Assembly (NCBI RefSeq): GCF_003131205.1
Contig: NZ_QFFY01000005.1
Coordinates: forward strand, 186,001-250,000
From: Occallatibacter savannae
GTDB taxonomy: Bacteria > Acidobacteriota > Terriglobia > Terriglobales > Acidobacteriaceae
DNA length: 64,000 nt
Direction of reading: 5' to 3'
Made by a program: the position numbers and the translations under genes. The number at the start of each line of letters is the position of its first letter. The stretch's first letter is position 1. The notes below the pieces were generated by a model. The model was not told the DNA's origin and made no database searches. It saw nothing but the letters and a program-made list of their open reading frames with translations. Below, in pieces: positions 59,704 to 64,000 of the stretch.

Positions 59704-60836
59704 CTTCGGCCTGACCTGATAATCTTGCAAATCCGCTCGATATGGGTATCGTCGAGATTAGTGAACGTAGGTAAGTTCATCCCCGTACTCGAAAGATGAT
59801 CGGTAACAGGCAAGAACTCCCCACGTACTCTTGAACTCTCTCGAAATGGCGGAAGGCGATGGAGTGAGAGGAAGAACGGACGCGTCTCGATCTGCTGTTC
59901 GTCGAGAAGGGTCATCAACTCATCTCGCGACCTTCCATAGGCTTGCGCATCAACTGTGATACAAAACAGCCACGGAGATGTCCGAGCCCAATTTGCGATC
60001 GGTTGAAAGTGAATGCCATCAATGCCCTGCAATAATTCCGTGTAACGGCTGAACACTCTCTGCCGACTCTCCAGAATGTGCGTTTTTCTTTCCAATTGCG
60101 CGCAGAGAATCGCGCATGCCACGTTTGTGAGTCGGAAGTTATATCCTGTGACCGGGAAATAGTATCGTCTCTCAGGGTCCATTCCTTGTCCCCTCAGGGT
60201 TCTAAGCCTCAACTCGAGCTGCGAATCATCAAGGGTAAGTGCTCCTCCCTCGCCACATGTAATCATCTTGTTGCCGTAGAAGGAGAAAGTAGCGATCTTT
60301 GCCAAGCTCCCTACGGGGCGCCCTTTGTAGGTTGCGAGGTGAGCTTCCGCGGCATCTTCAACTACCCACAGGCCATGAACTGCAGCCACATGATTGATCG
60401 AATCCATATCAGCCGGATGTCCGTACAGGTGGACCGCAATGATGCCTTTAGTGCGGCGACTGATGCTCGCCTCCAGAAGCTTTGGATCAATACACCAGGT
60501 ATCCGGGTCTACATCCACGAAAACGGGCTCAGCACCAACATACCGAACGGCGTTCGCTGTCGCGATGTATGTAAGAGAAGGGACGAGCACCTCATCCCCA
60601 GGACGCACGTCCAGCGCTAGAAGAGCAAGGTGCAGTGCTACAGTACCATTGCATGCAGCGATCGCGCATTTTGCTCCACAAAGTATTGCAAATTCCTCTT
60701 CAAATCGGGAGATGAATTTACCTGTGGACGATATCCACGAACTTCGTATCGCCTCGACTACGTACCTCTCTTCGCTTCCCGATAGATCAGCTGATGCCAC
60801 TGGTATATAGGGCGGCGTCTCTGAACCTCCAGTCAT
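59700..60836 (-). CDS. per: GDP-perosamine synthase-like aminotransferase (DegT/DnrJ/EryC1)
   Basis: 378 residues, PLP-dependent. It closely follows Per/RfbE enzymes as I remember them: IPVASADLSGSEERYVVEAI, SSWISSTGKFISRFEEEFA, NGTVALHLALLALDVRPGDE, VPSLTYIATANAVRYVGAEP, with the PLP lysine Lys190 in FYGNKMITCGEGG. It would aminate GDP-4-keto-6-deoxymannose (from Gmd) at C4 using glutamate. First gene of a coupled unit with the GNAT and GT4 genes. Other 4-ketosugar aminotransferases (for example ArnB) are less similar. Specific product inferred from sequence similarity and from gmd in the locus. Confidence 0.82.
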   Translation of the reverse strand: MTGGSETPPYIPVASADLSGSEERYVVEAIRSSWISSTGKFISRFEEEFAILCGAKCAIAACNGTVALHLALLALDVRPGDEVLVPSLTYIATANAVRYVGAEPVFVDVDPDTWCIDPKLLEASISRRTKGIIAVHLYGHPADMDSINHVAAVHGLWVVEDAAEAHLATYKGRPVGSLAKIATFSFYGNKMITCGEGGALTLDDSQLELRLRTLRGQGMDPERRYYFPVTGYNFRLTNVACAILCAQLERKTHILESRQRVFSRYTELLQGIDGIHFQPIANWARTSPWLFCITVDAQAYGRSRDELMTLLDEQQIETRPFFLSLHRLPPFRESSRVRGEFLPVTDHLSSTGMNLPTFTNLDDTHIERICKIIRSGRR

Positions 60837-60956
60837 TCAACATCCTCCTTTTCTAAGTAGCGTTTCCATGTTCAGTTACGTGAAATCATAGTGAGGATTT
60901 GCTGTCTCGCCTATGTTCAATTCAGTTCCACCTCTAACGAGATGAGTGTTTGTCTC

Positions 60957-62339
60957 TCAGTTGCATGAGGCGGCCAGTTCCTTGAGCGTTCGCTGAGTCA
61001 CCCACGTAAGGGGCAATACTCCGACAAGTGCCAGCGAAATCACTGTGCCCAAGACCGCGCCGATAATTCCATAGTGCTTCACCAAGAGGATGGATAGGGC
61101 GAGATTAAGGGCCGCCATCGAAATCGCAGCTATGACCTGCACTCGGAACTTGCCGATTCCGTTCAGTAAAAACGTCACGGGCTGAAGATAGGCAAAGAGG
61201 ACGCACTGAACGCCAAACGTGGTCAACAAGGGCGTTGAGGCCGTCATCTGTCGTCCCACCCAGATCCGGAGAATTGACTTCCCAAAGAAAATGATCGCCA
61301 AAGTGGCTAAAAGAGTTCCGGCTGTTCCAATACAGGTGACGCGAAGAAACGTCTTTCGAATCCAATTTGAATCGCGCCGCGCAAACGCGTCGGCATAGGC
61401 AGGCCACATAGCTCCGGAAAGCATGACGAGCAGCGATGTGACAACATTGAACAACTTTGCAGGGACGGCATAATCTGCGACAGATTTTGGCCCCAGAATT
61501 TGTGCAATCACTATGTTATCCGTCTGCAAGCCAACAGTGTAGGCTAGTTGGAGCAGAAAGAACATCATACCGGTGCGGAATAGCCTTAGAGCTGGTCCCT
61601 TGGAGAACGCCCTTGTTGCCGGTGCAAGCTGTGGATGCAACCGACCAAACAGATCCAGAGCGTTAATGATAGATGCCAGAACTGCCGGGCCGGAAAGGCA
61701 TGCGACGAGCAATGGCAGGCCTGCCCTCATCTCGATCGCAACCATAAGAGCGACTAGAGAAGCTATGGACCCGACTGAAGTCCAAATGCTGTTGACGTAA
61801 GATTCCTGCAGGCCGGTGTGAATGCCTCGCACCGTCCCTAACGGGAGATTCAGTGCGAAGCAAACAAAGAATGCCAGGAACGCTGGTCCTGCCTCGCTGG
61901 TCGCCAGAGCGCTTCGGACGTTGAAGATGCGGCTTGCATTGATAAATGGATAAGTGCAGAACACCAGGATTAGAAGAACGGCGGCCATCGTGCTAAGCAT
62001 CCAGAATGCGCTCGCAGAGGCTTGCTTCGCCGATGCGATATCATTATGCCCCACAGCATCTGCGATCTGGTTTACAAGTCCGTTGCTCATACCAAGATCA
62101 GCAAATGTGAACATCATCACGATGGACGTAATCGTCATCCACATCCCGTACCGTTCCGCACCAAGATATTGGAAGGTGAGGCGTACCGTGAGCAGTGAGG
62201 TGCCGATTGAGATCGCCTTACCCGCAAGGGAGGCGAGGCCTGAAAGGGCAGCACGCCGATAGCGTTCGTGGGAGCGACCCTCTGCAGACGCCAATGACGC
62301 GGGCCGGTATCGCAAAATAGAAATCGCTCTGCTGAACAT
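60957..62339 (-). CDS. Wzx-type polysaccharide flippase (MATE/MOP superfamily)
   Basis: 460 residues from the ATG at 62339; a TTG at 62411 gives a longer but less likely form. Twelve or more hydrophobic helices; LASLAGKAISIGTSLLTVRL, FTFADLGMSNGLVNQIADAV and IVIAQILGPKSVADYAVPAK are typical of O-antigen and teichuronic flippases of the MOP group. It would turn undecaprenyl-linked repeat units across the inner membrane. It stands 120 bases upstream of per and 164 bases downstream of the polymerase gene, all on the minus strand. Confidence 0.85.
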   Translation of the reverse strand: MFSRAISILRYRPASLASAEGRSHERYRRAALSGLASLAGKAISIGTSLLTVRLTFQYLGAERYGMWMTITSIVMMFTFADLGMSNGLVNQIADAVGHNDIASAKQASASAFWMLSTMAAVLLILVFCTYPFINASRIFNVRSALATSEAGPAFLAFFVCFALNLPLGTVRGIHTGLQESYVNSIWTSVGSIASLVALMVAIEMRAGLPLLVACLSGPAVLASIINALDLFGRLHPQLAPATRAFSKGPALRLFRTGMMFFLLQLAYTVGLQTDNIVIAQILGPKSVADYAVPAKLFNVVTSLLVMLSGAMWPAYADAFARRDSNWIRKTFLRVTCIGTAGTLLATLAIIFFGKSILRIWVGRQMTASTPLLTTFGVQCVLFAYLQPVTFLLNGIGKFRVQVIAAISMAALNLALSILLVKHYGIIGAVLGTVISLALVGVLPLTWVTQRTLKELAASCN

Positions 62340-62574
62340 TCTGTTCTCGAATCGCGGGCTTATGTTCGTTTCTGCATTGTGGTCAGTGGCGAATTTGAGC
62401 AAACAAAACAAAGCTCTTGCATTCGTCCCAGTTCAGGATGCAACTCCGGTCGAGCTTGACCCATATGCATGGTAATTCGGTTGTTGGTGCCTCTGATCAC
62501 TCTAGAAATCAGACCATTGATAGGCAATAGGGGATGAATGCGGCCAACCCAAAATGCCTGGGCTGCTCATACAC

Positions 62575-63963
62575 CTAAGGTGATTTCAGGATATTTTCTG
62601 AATAACGGTTCAACCGTCTCCTAGGATTTTTGATCCGCGGAAGAGTTGTGCCGACCAAGCTTGGGGCAGAGTGAAGCAGATCACAGACGAACACGATGGC
62701 GAGGGAATCCAATATCCGCGCATTGAGACCGAAAGGAGAGAAAAAGATGTTCCAGAGTGCATCTAATAGCAAAAATGCATACAGAGGAGCAGAGGCTGAG
62801 CGCTCCAAAGCGATCTGAAATATTCCTCTACACACAATTCCGATAACATAGAACCAAAACACAGCTCCGAGAATGCCTGCCCATACCCACGCTCCCATCA
62901 AGTGCGAGTGAGTTGGGATGAGATCTGTTCTCAGTTCATCTGTGGCCGTGGGATCCGAAACGCCACTTCTCACCTGGATATCAAACAACATCTCCACATA
63001 ATTCGAATTTTTCGGCCAGGATCCATACCCGACGATCGGACTCTGCATCACCGCGACGGAAGAGACAAGAATCTCGGGTCTGCCTCCAAGTAACAACGAT
63101 CCTCCCTTTCTTTGAGATTTGTTCTTGGCAGCAGCGTCTTCGCTGAGCAGTCCTGAAGAGGTAATTGCATCGATGAGGCTACCAGCGAGCAAGACCGCGC
63201 AGAGTGCAAGCCCGAAGGACAGAATCAAGCGCATCTTGGCACCGGCGCGCGAGAGGAAGCGTAGCCTGCCAACCCTCTCTGGTATCAACGGAAACACAAG
63301 TGCTATCAATAGGAGAAGCTGGCCTACCTCATGCCGGTAATTCTCAATCAGGTTGATACTTGCGACAAAGAGGATCAGCAAAGCCGAGATGATGTACAGC
63401 CTTCGCTCGTAGAAATAGCAACTTACCAGGAGTACCAAATTGACAACGCCAAATGCATAGCCAAACTTCCAGGGATCATCCTGAGCGAGTTCAGAAGGAC
63501 GAGCTATGGTGACCACGATCGAGCCGATTGCCGCTCCTGCGACAAAGATGAGTTTGCGTCGATCATTTCCACTGAGAATGACGATGAGGCCGAGCAGATC
63601 TAGTCCAAAAAAGATGATGGCAGCGTCACCACGTGCCCAATCAATGAACTGGGAATGACGGTAGAGGTCGGAAATGACCTGTCCAAACAGCCAAAGCGCG
63701 AGAAGAGAGTAGACGATCTTGAATTGCGGGCTCCTTAATCTTCTGCCCCGCATAGCGACTATGATGGGCAACAAAGTCAAGAGAATGATTTCGGAGACGG
63801 GCAGGTCGCCAATAAACTTGACTGTGAGCGTTGAAGTCAGCCCGATCGCGAGCGTGACGAGATCCGCCAAGTTCGAGACGATGCCGCGACTGAGCAGCCC
63901 AGTCAATAGATCTCTGCGGGGCGCGCGATTTACGTTCTGGCGGTAAATCAGGCTATTGTTCAT
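62575..63963 (-). CDS. O-antigen ligase/polymerase-like membrane protein (Wzy/WaaL type)
   Basis: 462 residues with about ten to twelve transmembrane helices and one large periplasmic loop (about 275-355) that carries LLGGRPEILVSSVAVMQSPI, VGYGSWPKN and THSHLMGAWVWAGILG, the H(S)H...G pattern of the Wzy_C (O-antigen ligase) domain. It polymerises repeat units or transfers the chain to lipid A-core; which of the two cannot be decided by sequence alone. The ATG at 63963 lies 37 bases from the right window edge, so upstream context is unseen. Same strand as the flippase. Confidence 0.82.
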   Translation of the reverse strand: MNNSLIYRQNVNRAPRRDLLTGLLSRGIVSNLADLVTLAIGLTSTLTVKFIGDLPVSEIILLTLLPIIVAMRGRRLRSPQFKIVYSLLALWLFGQVISDLYRHSQFIDWARGDAAIIFFGLDLLGLIVILSGNDRRKLIFVAGAAIGSIVVTIARPSELAQDDPWKFGYAFGVVNLVLLVSCYFYERRLYIISALLILFVASINLIENYRHEVGQLLLLIALVFPLIPERVGRLRFLSRAGAKMRLILSFGLALCAVLLAGSLIDAITSSGLLSEDAAAKNKSQRKGGSLLLGGRPEILVSSVAVMQSPIVGYGSWPKNSNYVEMLFDIQVRSGVSDPTATDELRTDLIPTHSHLMGAWVWAGILGAVFWFYVIGIVCRGIFQIALERSASAPLYAFLLLDALWNIFFSPFGLNARILDSLAIVFVCDLLHSAPSLVGTTLPRIKNPRRRLNRYSENILKSP

Positions 63964-64000
63964 CGATGGCTGCGCTTCTGATACCTTTGTGCGATTTGGG

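Overview
The window looks like a chromosome segment of an Acidobacteriota bacterium of the Terriglobia type (Granulicella/Edaphobacter/Terriglobus relatives). This is inferred from gene content, not from a marker gene. The pointers are a Gram-negative envelope (lpxA, lpxI, outer-membrane barrels, O-antigen genes) together with bacillithiol (bshC), futalosine-route menaquinone (mqnC), a PadR plus HAAS-domain membrane protein, BlaI/BlaR1 with a TonB tail, CadC-like winged-helix sensors with propeller or AAA domains, many secreted proteins of unknown role, high G+C and short intergenic hairpins.

Region 1 (1-39.8 kb) is ordinary core and accessory chromosome, mostly single genes on both strands. 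It holds an AI-2E transporter (cut by the window edge), a secreted esterase, bshC, a Nudix hydrolase, a cold-shock protein, PolX, citrate synthase, a FAS1 protein, a BLUF photoreceptor, a lipoprotein propeller, the blaI-blaR1 pair, mqnC, a cytochrome c, the padR-HAAS pair, outer-membrane barrels, a phosphatase with a GAF domain, an SDR enzyme, the fabZ-lpxA-lpxI lipid A operon and an exported peroxiredoxin. Two families of hairpin repeats lie at the 3' ends of genes here.

Region 2 (39.8-49.9 kb) starts at a tRNA-Glu(CUC) gene and reads as a decayed mobile island. It contains a probable integrase C-terminal scrap beside the tRNA, an IS110 scrap, three TadE/TadG-type genes, fragments of phage- or plasmid-type genes, two overlapping tyrosine recombinases (the second lacking several catalytic residues), an XRE-cupin regulator, and a serine resolvase truncated exactly where a frameshifted TIR-domain fragment begins.

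Region 3 (49.9-64 kb) is an O-antigen or exopolysaccharide locus. Gmd makes GDP-4-keto-6-deoxymannose. Fcl would take this to GDP-L-fucose and a Per-type aminotransferase to GDP-perosamine. A GNAT gene coupled to per may acylate the amino sugar. Four glycosyltransferases, an FkbM-like methyltransferase, a Wzx-type flippase and a Wzy/ligase-type polymerase complete the pathway. The per, GNAT and glycosyltransferase genes overlap by 4 bp each, which indicates translational coupling. An IS66 scrap and a 1.3-kb gene-poor stretch show past rearrangement.

No CRISPR array, rRNA or intact prophage was seen. The most interesting points are the recombinase pair with a catalytically degraded partner, the 3'-end hairpin families, the BlaI/BlaR1-TonB and PadR promoters with visible operator-like dyads, and several microproteins.
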